A stretch of DNA of 64,000 nt. Source: Kudoa neothunni (taxonomy: Eukaryota; Cnidaria). The notes under the pieces were generated by a model. The model did not search any database and was not told the origin of the DNA. It worked only from the letters and a program-made list of their open reading frames with translations. The translations under genes were made by a program, and so were the position numbers. The stretch lies in NCBI GenBank assembly GCA_964304625.1, contig OZ199838.1:15438001-15502000 (forward strand). The letters run 5' to 3'. Every line of letters starts with the position of its first letter. Position 1 is the first letter of the stretch. Below, piece after piece: positions 23,373 to 36,990 of the stretch.

Positions 23373-25450
23373 TTAGTCTTCATAGTAGGAGATAGAATTG
23401 GATAGTTGGTTGTTTTGTTGTCGATAGAAACATAGCATTTTTTTAAAAATCTTAACCACACAATACTTCACCAATGACCCTAGCATGAGAGCACCAATTC
23501 CTTTGCAAAAGCCCCCCACAAATCCAAAATCATCATAAGTTGTTATAACACACTCAAATATATCTCTAAAAATATCCCGCAATATAGAAAAATAAATTTG
23601 GCGTGTTCACATATAAAATTTTACACACATATACTAACTAAGCGACTCACCTAAAATATGTATGGCTTGCAGGGATTACATTCGCGCCTACAATATCTAA
23701 ACTGAGCATTAGCTAAATCTCAAACACATTACCTTGAAAAAAATAAAATACCAATTGTTTGAGATGTGCTTTGAACATTGTCTACAAATAAATCCAAACC
23801 TTGCAATAAACATCGTATCCCACTAGTCATTATAGGTATCATCAACAGATCAGTAGTTATATTAGTCCATAGATCGATCGATAAATTATCACTGCAATTC
23901 CGTGTAAATTCGATTTTTTCGGTGTTATCCAAACACACATCATCAACCACAGCCACAGATATCACACTAGTTTTGTTATTTTCCATTTCAATAGTCTGCT
24001 AAATGGTGTTCATTTGAAGCCAAACAATGCAATACATTCAATCTCTTTCTTCTGTACCAATAGGTACACAATCGACAAACAACACCACCAATTAGAAACC
24101 GTCCAAACACCATTAGGGTATATGCGACGTAACGATTGTATAGATTCAATGGTCTAATAAAATATAGGATTAATGTCAAGACAATTTAAATCACCTTGAC
24201 GACAAATAACTAAAGACAGAATTTCTATAGCGGTTTCTACGTGAAAACAATAGCTTCGAACCTTCCACAATAAAAAACAATGGATTTCTAATTCCTGTTA
24301 CTGAATCGCTCTAATATTGTTATTATATTATGCTCATATATGGGGATCACATGTTAACTTAAACCTACCATAACACAATCAACCAGCATTGTTGTGTAGA
24401 ATGGAGCTATTAGAAAATTTGCCAAACTATTCAATTACATTAGTTACGACCGGTTAATAAAATTAATACCATCTTTCAAGGAATATCAAAGAACGATTTA
24501 ACCATCTACTTGACCTTTATTGTTAAGGTTATAATAGAAACAACTTATTAATCAATATTATGAATAGTTACACATATTTGTGTGTTGTGTAACATAATAT
24601 GGTATCTCCCACGCTCACAATACCATTCAAAATAATATAACTGGGAAATCCGCGCCATAACAATGATCCACCCTAAATTAATAAAGAAGGATAATTTTAA
24701 ATATATTTCAATTGTTTAAGAATATTTTGTATGAATTACACCAATCATATAGGAATTATATAGTGAACTGGTTACTGTCCATGGGAAGTAATAATTGAGA
24801 TAGGAATTGTTCATTATCTTTGTTGGTTAGAATTATCAATAGGAATTCTATTAGGATCAATATGTATGTACTTGAGATGTTAGGTAGATATTGTGGATTG
24901 GAAAAGTCATTATTTCCTGAGTAAATTGACTATTTTTATACATGAAAATTAACGAATATCAATGTATTCCAAATATACCACATTGTATTGGTTAAAACGC
25001 CAAACAACTCATCTCCTTCAAGCTGAAGAGCTATTATAAATTTTATTTATGAATATTTATAAATGGATTTTCACAAATTACCGGAATATTCATCCAATTT
25101 GTAACCATACTCCAGAACATCATCCTCAAATGATTCAGATACAGAAGTTTCGTTGTGTTTTGATATTAGAGATTTAACCTCATACATAGATTAACTAAAT
25201 AAAAAACTCCTACGGCACTATCTCAGTCTAAAAATGAAAAAACCGCTCGGACATTAAAATTCCAAGCTTTCGTATGCTCTCGGCTATCCCTATTACTATG
25301 AATGCATTCATGTTTTGTTGAAATTTTAGCAAATTCGTTGTTTCCTGATTGTTAGAAGCATTATAAATATAAGATATTTGTATTACATCATGTTCGATTT
25401 GAAATATTCGAATGTTTGGTATATTTGTGTGGATTGTGTTAATCATTTGT
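23373..25450 (-). CDS. Multi-exon protein with ATG2/VPS13-like C-terminus
   Basis: A series of short minus-strand exons separated by small GT-AG introns. In transcript order they include IRIFQIEHDVIQISYIYNAS (about 25.4 kb), VSESFEDDVLEYGYKLDEYS, ALQLEGDELFGVLTNTMW, NISSTYILILIEFLLIILTN, SLLWRGFPSYIILNGIVSVG, VRSYCFHVETAIEILSLVIC, TIESIQSLRRIYPN, the exon encoding SGIRCLLQGLDLFVDNVQST, and the last exon with TYDDFGFVGGFCKGIGALML, ending at 23373. The last two resemble the C-terminal part of ATG2 (LVQxIQxTAET, then a G-rich amphipathic segment like GLTGAVGGVIRQLPPTVVKP), which bridges membranes for lipid transfer in autophagy. The upstream exons do not match clearly, so family and 5' end are uncertain and two genes could be involved. 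Confidence 0.42.
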
Positions 25451-25770
25451 TATACAACGAAAAGTAATCATGTGCTTGTGACTCATTCATACTTGAGAAT
25501 TTTATGCAAAAAAATCAAATATATCTCTTAAAATTATGATTATTTAGGTTAGAAATCATATTTGGATAATAACTAGTAGCTTTGTAATGTCAGATTCCAT
25601 TGAAAGTGGTCTAAAAATTGTGCGCATATTTGGTCTAAAATTTAATCCTTTTTTCATTTTCTTGTTAAAGTCGCTTTTAATTATAAATTAGGAGCTTATT
25701 ATACAATTTTAATTTGCCAGTTTATCCATACATATTGGATATTGGATACTGGATACTGGAATGCGGCATT

Positions 25771-25999
25771 GGCTATTGACACGAACGTTTTTAATCCAAA
25801 GGGGCAACATCGCTTGCGCCGTGCCATATTTTAATCTCTGTAACTCCTATTTATAGTTGGCTTATGAAGTTTATTTTTTAGAATCAGCTGTGTTTAATTA
25901 TTTTTGATGCCTAGAAGCGGTAACGAAGGACCAAAAATAATTCAATGCGGTCAAAACTATACCCACCTGGATATTATGATCCGTGTCAATAACCACTTC
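25771..25999 (-). mobile_element. GGCTATTG-family MITE copy 6, full length
   Basis: About 229 bp. It begins GGCTATTGACACGAACGTTT and ends GATCCGTGTCAATAACCAC, so the 13-bp termini are inverted repeats. Internal blocks such as GGTCAAAACTATACCCACCT are shared with copy 4. A short frame across it (25904-26107) is therefore not a gene. Confidence 0.65.
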
Positions 26000-28900
26000 C
26001 TTTCAATGTCGATAATCCGATTTTCAATTATCCATAGTTTTTTATTCATTTCGGAATTTATTCACTTTCTTTGTTGGAGAATGAAATATTATTCATATCT
26101 TTCCTAAAACAAATGCGACCATAGATCAATAGCTTATGTATGTAGAGACGCAAGGATTGTGGAAGCCATGTTCACTTTTTATTAATGAATGAATATTTTT
26201 CGGGGAAATTATTAAATTAAAATCATTAGGTAATTATAAAACATGTGACATCTGATAAACATCCGTTGGGGAATTTTCTCGGTGGATTTTATCACGATTA
26301 TGTCAAACTATTAGTTTTGATAGGGCGAATAAATATAAAGTGCAAAAATTAAGCTGAAGGAAATAGTTTTGGAATTTTAACAAAACCGTTTACACGTGTA
26401 ATCCCTTTTTTATTTGCTAAAACTTGCGAAATTCGTTTTTCTTCACATATTTTAACACCTTAATTATTTGAAATCGTTTACTTTATTTTTTTCATTAAGA
26501 TATGAACAGGTTTACTACTGTCACATTTTGTAAGCCAATGAAAGATTCTAAAATGGAGTTATTAAGTTTTAGAGGAACTGATAATTTTTTCGCTCGTTAC
26601 TCATTATGAGCAGTATTTTAACGCACTTGTTGCTATATTCTACCTCAGAAAAGCTTCAAATCACTGGAGATATTGCAAAATCCTTAATTGCTCCATTTTA
26701 AGAAAGGTGAAAATAAATATTATCAGGCCAATAACTGAACAGGCTGTGTATGTCCAAAATAATGTTAATTATTTGTTTGCGTATTTATATAAAAAATAAT
26801 AATTCAAATCAAATTATTTATTTTAAAAATGGAACCTTTCTTCAAACTTTGGTATACGTAATCCGATTCAAAATTTAATCTTAAAAAAATGTTTATAATA
26901 TATTATTGGTGTCTGGATGAGACTATTTTAGCTACTACTAAATAGGATAAGTTAGGTATGCAAGCAGTTTCAACCTGGTTCAAATAAAGTAGATAATTCT
27001 AAAAATAACCCTGGGAAAAAAAATAATCGGCGTCAATATATACACGGAAACGTATGGAAAACGTCCACAAATAAAGAATTTTTTTAGTCAAATATTAAAC
27101 CCTGTCTTGAATCTAGTTTTTTATATAACATACTTCTTATACTTAATATGAACAGGAAATGTAAGGTTCGACAGTCCCTAGATTTTTAAATTGACTCAGT
27201 GTAAACTTTACTATATATAGAAAAGAATTCTTGTAGAAGTGAGGTATTCCATTGTAGAGAAGCGGAATTCAGCGACTTTCTGACTCACCATCAAGAGAGA
27301 AATTAAGCAAGAGTCAACCAAATCCAACGACCAGTAGTAAGCCGCATATAACGGTATGGGTGAGCTTGACTATGAATGTGTTAAGTCAACCACTCAAAAG
27401 GGTATTTCAAGAATATTTCTCACATAAATCCCATAGAAGATTATTGGGGAGATTAAAAACGGAATTACTTTGCATAGAATGGGAATATAATCTCAAATAT
27501 TGAGGAACCTGTGATTGAAGTATGGTACTGACTTGTTTTGGGGAAAGAAATAAATCTACTCAAAAACATCTTAAAAACGATTTATCTTTCTCTTAATTGG
27601 ATTATTATAAGTCTCTTTTTAAAAATATTCATATTTAAGCCTTTTTTCTATGTTCAAAAAATACGCGTCAAAATAAATGAACAAAAATTTATTTCAATGA
27701 ATATATGAATATACGTGAGAAAATTATAATTCATAAGGGGTATTTATTTTTCAAAATCTACACTGTCTGGAATTCATTAATGAAAAACTAACAAATAAAT
27801 AATTTTTATTTTAAATTCATTAATTCGGACAATTATTATACTTTATTTTTTATTTTATATCAATTATGAGTATTTACTAATTTTTTTAACAGGTAATGCA
27901 CACATTAAAACGCTAACTTTGGAAATTAAACAATATTAAAATTTTTCATATTCGAAGTTCCACACGAATTCGATCATATAAATGTTATCTGCTTAATAAA
28001 AATATATTAAAAAAATTTAAAAACTAAACAATGTAATTTTACATAATAAATAAGAATAAATTTTAAATTTATTATTTGTACTATGAATAAATTAAATTGT
28101 TCAGTTTTTAAAATATAACATCATTGTATAGAGCGTTTAAACTCACTTGTTGGGTAATATAATTATGTTAATAATTAATTAGGTACTTTAAGAAACGAAA
28201 ATGTTAAAATATGTGAACATTAGAGAGAATACTCGCGGGAACGAATTTATTCTAAGTAGGATTTGGTTGAAATATATAAGTTGTTTCTTGATACTAAATT
28301 TTTGGACTCTTTATTTATTCGTTTTATTATATGCATCATAAAAATTCACTAAAAAGATGCATTAAAAGGTTTTTTCAAGTGTAACAGGCTTTATGAACAT
28401 CTAACATTACAAACAATTAACACTATAATAAGAGAAATTCTGTGGCTGAATGTTCGCTATTACGTAACGATCATAAAAATCGTAATCAATATAAATATTA
28501 AAAAATTTAATTCATCTCGGATTTAATTACTCCAAATGGTAAAGTTGTGATCGAACAAATATAAAAAATGAGTATAATCTTTATTTTCTTTGTAAATTAA
28601 TATAATAAGGATTAAAATAATAATATTTTTAGAAATTAATCATATAACATTTGTTGGCTATTCTTTACATAACGGGATTGTAGTCAGAAACTTTCGCCGC
28701 ACATTCGGGAACTGGAAAACGTTGGGAGAAATTTTGACTTGGAAAATAACGATTTCATCAATACTATGGGTTATGCATTATTTATGATAGGTACGATTTA
28801 TGCTATTAACATTTTGAAAAATCTTGGCCTGATTTCATCAGAGAAAAAAACGAATATGTGGGACGATGAAACTGATTCGATAAAAGGAAATATATTGAAT

Positions 28901-30004
28901 TATTCGTGGAGTAGATGAGTAAGATGAATGTTTTTTTCAAAAATCCCAGGAGAAGAGGCAACTCTGTCCATGAAAAAATTGTTCTTAACAATGTGGAAGA
29001 GAATTCTATAATCTGGACAGTAAAATATAGGGGCTACAATCGTTTGAATAATGTATGATTTTGTCACAAATATTCGTTTATTTTTGGTGCCGCTGTACAT
29101 ACAAATAAAATCGAAATTAGTTAGGGAAGTTTTAAAGGAAGGTATACCGGATCGTTGCTAATTAAAATGAAGAGTCATTATATGACTTTATATCACATCA
29201 TTATATGTACCTTAAAAAAATAAAGAACTCAAATTTAGTACCTTCATTAAAGAAATAATGAAGAATTATTTAATATAATTTATTGTGCGATTTTACTCTG
29301 AATTCTTCGAATACAGTCCCGTTATGTAAACGATAACCCATTTGGTTTAATAATATTATGATGTATATTCGTTTTGAAACACTCTCATCAAGCGATATTT
29401 TTAAAATCAACTCTAGCAATACAAGCTAAATTTAATTTATAATTTGTTCATTATAGTCGCAGGAATGCTTTCTATAGATACATCAAATTTCATCAAATAA
29501 ATTATGAATATTTTATTTATTATATTCGAACTAAATTATCTAACGACAAAATATTTTTTTAGATTCGACATAAAAATAGTATTTAATTGAATTCCTGTCA
29601 AACACTATACTAAAATGCCGATTATATTCTATGTTAAAAAATTTCATTATTATATTATTTCAATTAAAATATGACCTTTATACGTATTCTGATATTGTTT
29701 AAATTAAAAACCCCTGTCGCTTTACTTTTAATAAAGAAAATAATGAATTATTGATTAAATCAATTCATTTATATTAAATAATAACAAAAGTAACAAAATT
29801 AAAAATTTCAGATATCTATTAAAAAGCTACGCTACAATTAATGCTTATGCTATTTTGAAGGTTCTTTTTAAAATCGTAATCTTTCCGGGAAAGTTCACTG
29901 AGTCACTATAGTGATAAGAATTTTGATTTGGATACCTGAATCCTAACCACTATTATTATTATTATAATCATTATTATTTTTCGGTTCTTTCAAACGAAAA
30001 TACA
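26000..30004. other. Gene-free A+T-rich region
   Basis: No exon chain, RNA gene or recognised element could be supported on either strand. Open frames near 28.8-29.1 kb lack codon bias and motifs. Confidence 0.4.
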
Positions 30005-33000
30005 ATGAACCCTGATGAACCATTGGATTTTGAAAACTTTTGCTCAACATTAGACGAAACAGAATCTCGTCAAGGGTCTAAAGACTGCAAGCCACAAGTA
30101 TTGCTATTTACATTACTAGGAAATTAGCTGATTAACGTAACGCATATTCAGATACTTATCAACTCGATTCCTACTAACCAAAGGGTTAGGTTGTTACTTA
30201 ATGTATTATCATCTCGAAAAAATAATGAAGTATATTATTGTCTCCCAACAAAAATAAAACCCATTTTAGTTGAAATGCAAGGCAACCGCACAACTAAAAT
30301 TGATATTCTTAAATTTTGGCAATGAAGAAGGAGACCAAAATGCATTGTTAAATGAATCCAAGTCGTACCTTATTAATTTGATAAGATTCGAAAAAAATGT
30401 GACCATCCAAAAGGAATTACTTATTGTATTTATAAGACTGACTGAAGTCATCAATAAAGATAAGGATGATAAATGGAAAGTAATGGCTGAATTGGTTATT
30501 GCATGTGGAAGTATTGAAAAAACCTACCTAACCGAATCGTTAGAAGCAATTATTACGTAAATCTTCACTTAATATCTAACATTAATGGATGTATAGTGGA
30601 ACTGGTAATACATTAGGGAATTGTAAACGACAAAGAATGGTACAACGTAGGAAATTATTAGAAGCATGCCTCAAGGAATATTCCACTAAACCCCAAGTAT
30701 GAATTTTGTATTAATAATATAAAATATTAGTATAATTGTTACTTAAACATTTAGGTAGTATTATTTGCTCTTGAATTATTGCAGAAGTTAGTGCTAGGGC
30801 AGAGAAAATCAAAATTTTGTACAAAATTATTTTCCAAAATAGTTCCACTTGTAATCAGTACAATGGAATCAATGGTGCTAACAACTGCTGGGTTGAGTTT
30901 CATGGAATATATGTCCGTAATTTTCCACAATAATAAGCAAATATTTAAGAGACATTCAAAAAAAATTATTCGTAGAATTATTTGTGTATTAAACAATACT
31001 AACATTGAGAGACCAACGGTTTTTCAAACATACTGTTGGCTGGATATGTTTATTGAAGGGTTTCCTGAATACATCGCTCAAAAGTGGAGCAGCTACTTTC
31101 CCGTAATTATAGATAACCTATTGGATCTCCCGTAATTATAGATAACCTATTGGATCTCCAAGTAATGTGTTATCCGAACTTATCGGATGAGTCACTTACA
31201 GATTATTTTAAATGTAAACAGTTTATCCAATCTAAAGATGCTACTTATGCTAATTCTTGCCTTGAGAAAATCATCTGTTCGTTAACGCAGGAAACGTTGC
31301 ATTCATTCCTTAACAGGAGAGTTTCAAAGTTGCTTCGATTCAGCGATTGGAAACGCACAGTCGTGGCCATGCGTCTGTTAAAGATAATTGTTCGCATATC
31401 AAAACATTTAGAAGAATTTAATGAGCAAGAAATTATGGATACATTGGAACCTTATTTTTCAGATAGTAATCCCATAGTAGTGTTTTTTGCGATTGATACC
31501 GCCGAATTCTTGTGTCTTCAGTACAAAGAACAAGACTGTGATTTATTAAGTGGAGATGTATGTTGCATGATAATAGACTCTGGCATCAATCATCAATCGG
31601 TTCTTGTAAAGAAGCAGGCTGCATATTCGTTTGGACGTATCTATGCCTCATGTAGCATATTCTTCGTCTCTCTGGAGTCAGAAAATATAGTGGAACTTTT
31701 TATGGATTTATTTGCTGTTTTTGCTCAAAGCGATCACCCACAATTGTTGTTATCTTTGGCAGAAGTGATTCTGAATAATATTAATTTTGTGTATGAACTG
31801 TTGGGAGAAAATATTGAACCGTTTGTTCCAGAAATAATAACTCATCTTTTAAATATGCTCGATGAGTTCGTTTTGGATTATGAAAGTGACATTTTGGTTA
31901 TGAATATCTTGGATTGTATTGTTGATACCACTTCGCTGGAAGTGTCTAATTTCTATCAACAATTCAGTGCTCTAATATTAAGATATGTGGAAGGTGGAAA
32001 TGCTCATCACAAACTATGGCCACGCGTGTACAAAGTTCCTCCTTGCCTCATTATTCATCAACTGTGTTTCGTTACTAAGAAGTCAGAAAGTTTTGAATCC
32101 TTATTACCAAAAATTGCTAAATGTATTGCTGATTATCTTTCAAGAATCAAAAAAGACATTTCGGAACTCGGTGATCTACAACAATCTGGTTCTTATTTGG
32201 CTTGTTATCGATACGGTTGCCCCGAATGTTTCTCGAGTGAGCGTGATGGTGGTATACGTATGACATGTGTACTGGTTTCAAAATTGGCTAGAGGTTATGG
32301 TTGGAGTTTCCCTGGTTATATCGAAAAATATCTTAGCACTATAAACGATATTTTAACAAATCTTGGAAGTTTTCGTGATGCTTCCCTCATTATTGATGGT
32401 GTTCGAATGTTATTGAAATGCGCCATATTTTATGGTAATGGCGTTGGTCATGATAATGGGGTACAAAAAATATGGCACGTTGACTTAAAAAATACAATTA
32501 TGAAAGTTATGAAGAATAGCATCAGGTCAAAAACTTCTCAAATAATTGATAGCTTTAAAAAATGTATTATTATACCAAATTTTGTCGATGCGTTGGATTC
32601 GGATGATATTCTATTTTTTGGTGAATTTTTCAATGGTATAATGATAAACATTATCATGTCGATTGATAATTGTATTCAAAATAATACAAGTAATGAAGAT
32701 GAAATGTCAGAGTCTCAATCAGGCGAATCATTATGCTTTTTTGATACCCCTATAGATGCTATTGTGTTTTTCATTCACGATGTTCTACCGCTCTACAAAG
32801 AGCGATTAGTTCCTGCTATTTTCCCCATGCTCAATACTTTAATCAAATATCCAAGAGCTAAGAATTCAAAAGTTTTAATCTTTTTCATCTCTAATTTAAT
32901 CAATGATCTTTTGATGTTTGTGCCAAGAAGAGACATGAATTTTGGAGAATTGTTATCGCTTATCTTGGAATTTTGTGGTTATGTGTTCTCAAATTGTTCC

Positions 33001-33204
33001 GATAATTATGTAATTGAAAAAGTAAAAGGGCCAACACTAATACTGAAGGTTGTACTTAAAAAAACCAATTTTACATAATCTCTACTTCACATTTAGGATG
33101 CTTATCCTACTCATTTCGATGAATTCCTATTGAATTTGGATCCAACCACAAAGTCTCATATTGTTCAACTCTTATCAAAAACTCCTAACTCTCAACAAGG
33201 GTGA
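30005..33204 (+). CDS. IPO5: Importin-5-like karyopherin beta, frame interrupted by a 29-bp duplication
   Basis: A HEAT-repeat nuclear transport receptor of the importin-5/importin-4 group. It starts MNPDEPLDFENFCSTL; exon 2 gives INSIPTNQRVRLLLNVLSSR. Later exons include FSDWKRTVVAMRLLKIIVRI (the DWKYRHAGLMAL repeat of IPO5), IADYLSRIKKDISELGD, and VLPLYKERLVPAIFPMLNTL (matching [20 protein letters not shown]). The last exon ends LLSKTPNSQQG with TGA at 33202. A very long exon (about 30760-33078) carries most repeats. Two adjacent copies of a 29-bp unit (31102-31130 and 31131-31159) shift the frame inside it; one copy alone would read through as NLLDLQVMCYPNLSD. Length (about 900 residues) is shorter than the 1,097 of human IPO5. 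IPO4 is the main alternative. Confidence 0.72.
31102..31159. repeat. Perfect 29-bp tandem duplication inside an importin exon
   Basis: The unit starting CGTAATTATAGATAACCTAT and ending TGGATCTCC occurs twice back to back with no mismatch. It lies inside the long importin exon, and 29 is not a multiple of three, so the frame is lost after the first copy. Confidence 0.95.
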
Positions 33205-33571
33205 TTATGCTTAAATGTTTTTGGCGTTTTGGATATTTCGACTCTTTTTATGCGTTTGTCTACTTAGATTCTTCACCGACTAATATGAATGTGTTTCGAT
33301 TTAATGTGTTTTTTGTACAAAATTAATACATATAATATCCGTTAGCATACACAAGTCGTTTGAGGATGTACCAAAACCCGGAATTACTCCTCGGAGTTAC
33401 TAAAGTGTTAACTTTCAGACTATGTGAACCCAAAACTTTTATTTGGTATTATTTTTAAATCCAACATTGATCGTAAGGAAAAAATTTTTTCTAAAATCCG
33501 ATTCAAAAATTCTAAGATAGACATTAAATTGGTACGATTTTTATTATAGACCCAAAAACTTAAATCTACTA

Positions 33572-34486
33572 TCTACTATATATATAAAGCTGAAATGTCC
33601 GTGTGTGTGTCAAAATTTTTTCCCTATAGAGAGACATTTATGAAATTTTTTAGAAATCATAATGTTTCAAAAAAATCTTTAAATCGGTTTCACACCGCCA
33701 AATGTTCCCAGAAATGTTTAGAAAATGGTGATTTTGTCGATTCAAAATTCGTTAAACGGATTACTTGAGTTCAACAATAGGATTAACACCTGCTTATGAC
33801 CTGCTGATGGTCGGTTGAAGTTAACTTTACTCCTTATATGCTCTATTAAATGTCAATCAAGCGATATCATCTATCTTTATGTGTAAGGTTGGTGTTTATG
33901 CAAATAAACTCCTTATTTGATTTGCTAAACACATTTTGAGGGTTCTATTAATGATTTTAGGTATGATAAAAAATCTATATATGTTTAATGCATAAATAAT
34001 TGGTAGAGCATGCTATAATAGGATAGATAAAAACATTATAATGCAAGCGCTTGGTCCGTGGATTTGAATGAAATCGTCCGCTACTATGTTGAATTTTCAG
34101 TGATTAAATGCAATGCAGATGGTTGTAATCTTACTTCATCTAATTATATAAATTATTTATGCTGATATTGAAGCGATGTTAATTTTTGCGTTATCAATTA
34201 CTTTTTCTATTTTTTTATCTCTTAAAAACTTAGCGGTGCACACAGTTCCCGAGCCGGGCCAGAATTCGACTTTTATAAATACTCCGGACCAAAAATTAAC
34301 GTTTTAGGTAACGCTCTAAAAGGATTTAAATTTCATAATCCAAATCGTTGAAGTATGTTGCTTAAAATTTTGTAATTATTTTGTTTCTATGAGTTAATTC
34401 GAATCTTCAATATATTTTTCTAATGCTATTAAAAAGCGTCTCTCGGCGAAATCATCCCCAAGCAACGCTGGGCAGTTCCCGCTAGT
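33572..34486 (+). mobile_element. Non-autonomous Helitron, 915 bp
   Basis: The 5' end TCTACTATATATATAAAGCT, followed by a GTGTGTGTGTC run, is the typical Helitron start. The 3' end is CTAGT (34482-34486), preceded by a small hairpin (CCCA 34457-34460 with TGGG 34469-34472) at the usual distance. The element sits between A (33571) and T (34487), the standard insertion site, and makes no target duplication. No Rep/helicase coding sequence is present. It lies 370 bp downstream of the importin gene. Confidence 0.85.
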
Positions 34487-34633
34487 TTGATATTAGTTAT
34501 ATAATAAAGGTGACAAGAACTAATGTTAAAATTGTTTGACTTTTTGATAAGGGATTTAAAAATAATGAGATATTTCGAAAGTTTTCCCTTTAAAAACGTT
34601 TAAAATAGCAATATTAACTCATTTCAAATTAAA

Positions 34634-34745
34634 GGTGGCTATTTTCATGGTAAATAATATTCAAGTGCCACCAGTTTTGACTGTATTTAACCCCTTGATA
34701 CTTAATGTTCATTTAAATAAACAAGAGAAAAATTGTACCTCCATG
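34634..34745 (+). mobile_element. GGCTATTG-family MITE copy 7, partial
   Basis: Left half only: GGCTATTTTCATGGTAAATA, then CAAGTGCCACCAGTTTTGAC and TGTATTTAACCCC. Similarity stops soon after. Confidence 0.5.
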
Positions 34746-36889
34746 ACGCTCTATTTTGAATATTTTCTTTAAATTAATTTTAATATGTTATAAATAAGGA
34801 ATGCAGCTTTCGATTTAAACCGTCGATTTTATCATGATGGTTCGACGTTAATTTTTTTGGTGTGTTTCGGAGAGGGCGCCTTAATCAGAATGGACAGGAA
34901 AAGTTGTGATTTAGAACATTTTATTGAAGATTGAGTTAATTTAGAAATTATTTAGAATGAATTTGTTTAAAAATGCTACAAGTTAAAGTTACCTACAAAA
35001 CCAAACCATATGTGGAAACATTTTGCGTTATTGAAGCATCGTTGAATGATAGAATTGTTAAAGCATAATCTCCTAATCCTCTGCGTTATTTAGGGATCAC
35101 AAAAGTCAAAAAAATAAATATTTATCTTGTGTCAGCTGATGTGTATGATGGATTGCCATTTAAAATAATAGATAATCACAAAAGACCTAGAAGTTTTTCC
35201 CAAAAATATTGTCCTTGAACACGTTCACTTTCTAGTGTTAAGATTTTCGTTGATAAACACTTAGTTACATTGCTTGAAAAAATTTTTGTTAGCAATGTCA
35301 ACTTTTGCGACAATATTTTGTATAAAAACCCGTTATCTTCATTAGAAATTAAAATTTTTTTGAGATTAGGCATGTTCTTTCGGGTGAATGGACATCTCTT
35401 TCGAGAGGAAAAATCTCTATGGTACTACAATTACATTAAAATATAAAATAATTATATTATATGTAATGTTAGTTTGTGTTTTTTGCAGATCAGTGTATAA
35501 TCTCCTTTATGTATAAATCGTCGAAAATTGCGTGTCCTACTTATAATGAATTTTGTCTATTCATGAACGAATTAAAAATAACTGTAGTGAATTATTATAT
35601 TAGAATACGCAGTCAAAAATTTAAAATAGCGCTATTTTAATCAATATAACTTATTTGAAAAATGATTGCAATGTAGTCGGCAAGAGATTTGTGTTAAAAT
35701 GTAATTTCTCATAGATTTAAAATATATACTGTCAGTGACCTGTTTTACGCATTTTAAAAAGAAACATAATTTGAATAATCAAATGTACAATATTATTTTA
35801 ATGTTTTTATTAAGGAATTTTGATCTAAATAATATAACAAGGCTGTGAAATTTCCGGATTGTTGATCACGTGACTCACAGATTTCCCTCATTTTTCGGAA
35901 TGTTTTTTAAAAAATAGACAAATTTTGTTTAGTATTCGAAAGAATTAATGAATGAAATAATAAAAAAAATAAAATACGTCCACAATATTTCCCCAAAGTA
36001 GCTAAATTTGTTATTATAAAACACCGGACATATCCAACCTCTGGCTCCTTAAAAACACAAATAAAATATTTTAAATGATTTAACACAAATCTCTTATTGC
36101 CATAATTTTCGAATTTATTAAAATGAGTTTAAAAAATTATCCAAATTTGACAAAAGAGATATCATGATCACAATGGTGAAAGCTATATTTCACATATTTT
36201 GACGAATTTTTGGTGACTAAAACAACTAATTATTTTATTTCTAAATGAGAAAAATTATTTGTTCCTCAAACGTATGCAATTCAATTCAATTAGATATTAA
36301 ATAGTTGCGTATATTATTATACGCGCGTGCAGATAGTATGTAAAACCGGTCACTGACTGTATTTATATATTTAGAAAAATTGTAAATTATTATCATCATT
36401 ATTACAGTCATTTATAATTACGCAGTTTATCTAATTTAATTAGAAGAAATGTATATATATACTAAAATCTAATCAATTTTACTATTTTTTAAAAGCTTCA
36501 GAATTGAATATTGTTAGATATAGAATATTTTGGGACATGAAAACTTGACACCGATATTAGCGCGCATGAACCAAAAAATTAATGGATATAAGTTTATTGG
36601 TTATATTAAGCGATTGCTTAGAAATCCGATAACAAATAAACCTTCAACGTAATTTAAAGAAAGCGTGAGATTTTTATGTGCTTATGATACGTACAAATAT
36701 TATTTTCATTTGTTTCTGTAATTTAATGGTAATGGCTAATAATTTGTTTGAATATTTTTCTTTTTTAAATCGTTACATCTAATAATTTTTAAGAAATATA
36801 TTTTCTCCAGATAGCAAACAAAAAAATATAAACACGAAAAGGTTAACTGTTTCTAACTCATATGAGCGGTAGAGATGTGCCAGAAATAA

Positions 36890-36990
36890 TTAAATACATC
36901 AGATTCTGAAAAGTAAACTTTATATGTAACTTATAAATGAAAGTAGATGGAATTAAAAATAGCCACTGTCTTATTTTGTACTCGATGATC
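36890..36990 (+). mobile_element. GGCTATTG-family MITE copy 8, partial
   Basis: Middle part only: CCAGAAATAATTAAATACAT, CAGATTCTGAAAAGTAAACT and GGAATTAAAAATAGCCACTG match the internal blocks of the other copies. Confidence 0.4.

Noticed and set aside
31103-31162. The 29-bp duplication acting as a new intron
   Set aside because: GT-AG pairs spanning the two copies (39, 31 or 60 nt) do not restore the importin reading frame.
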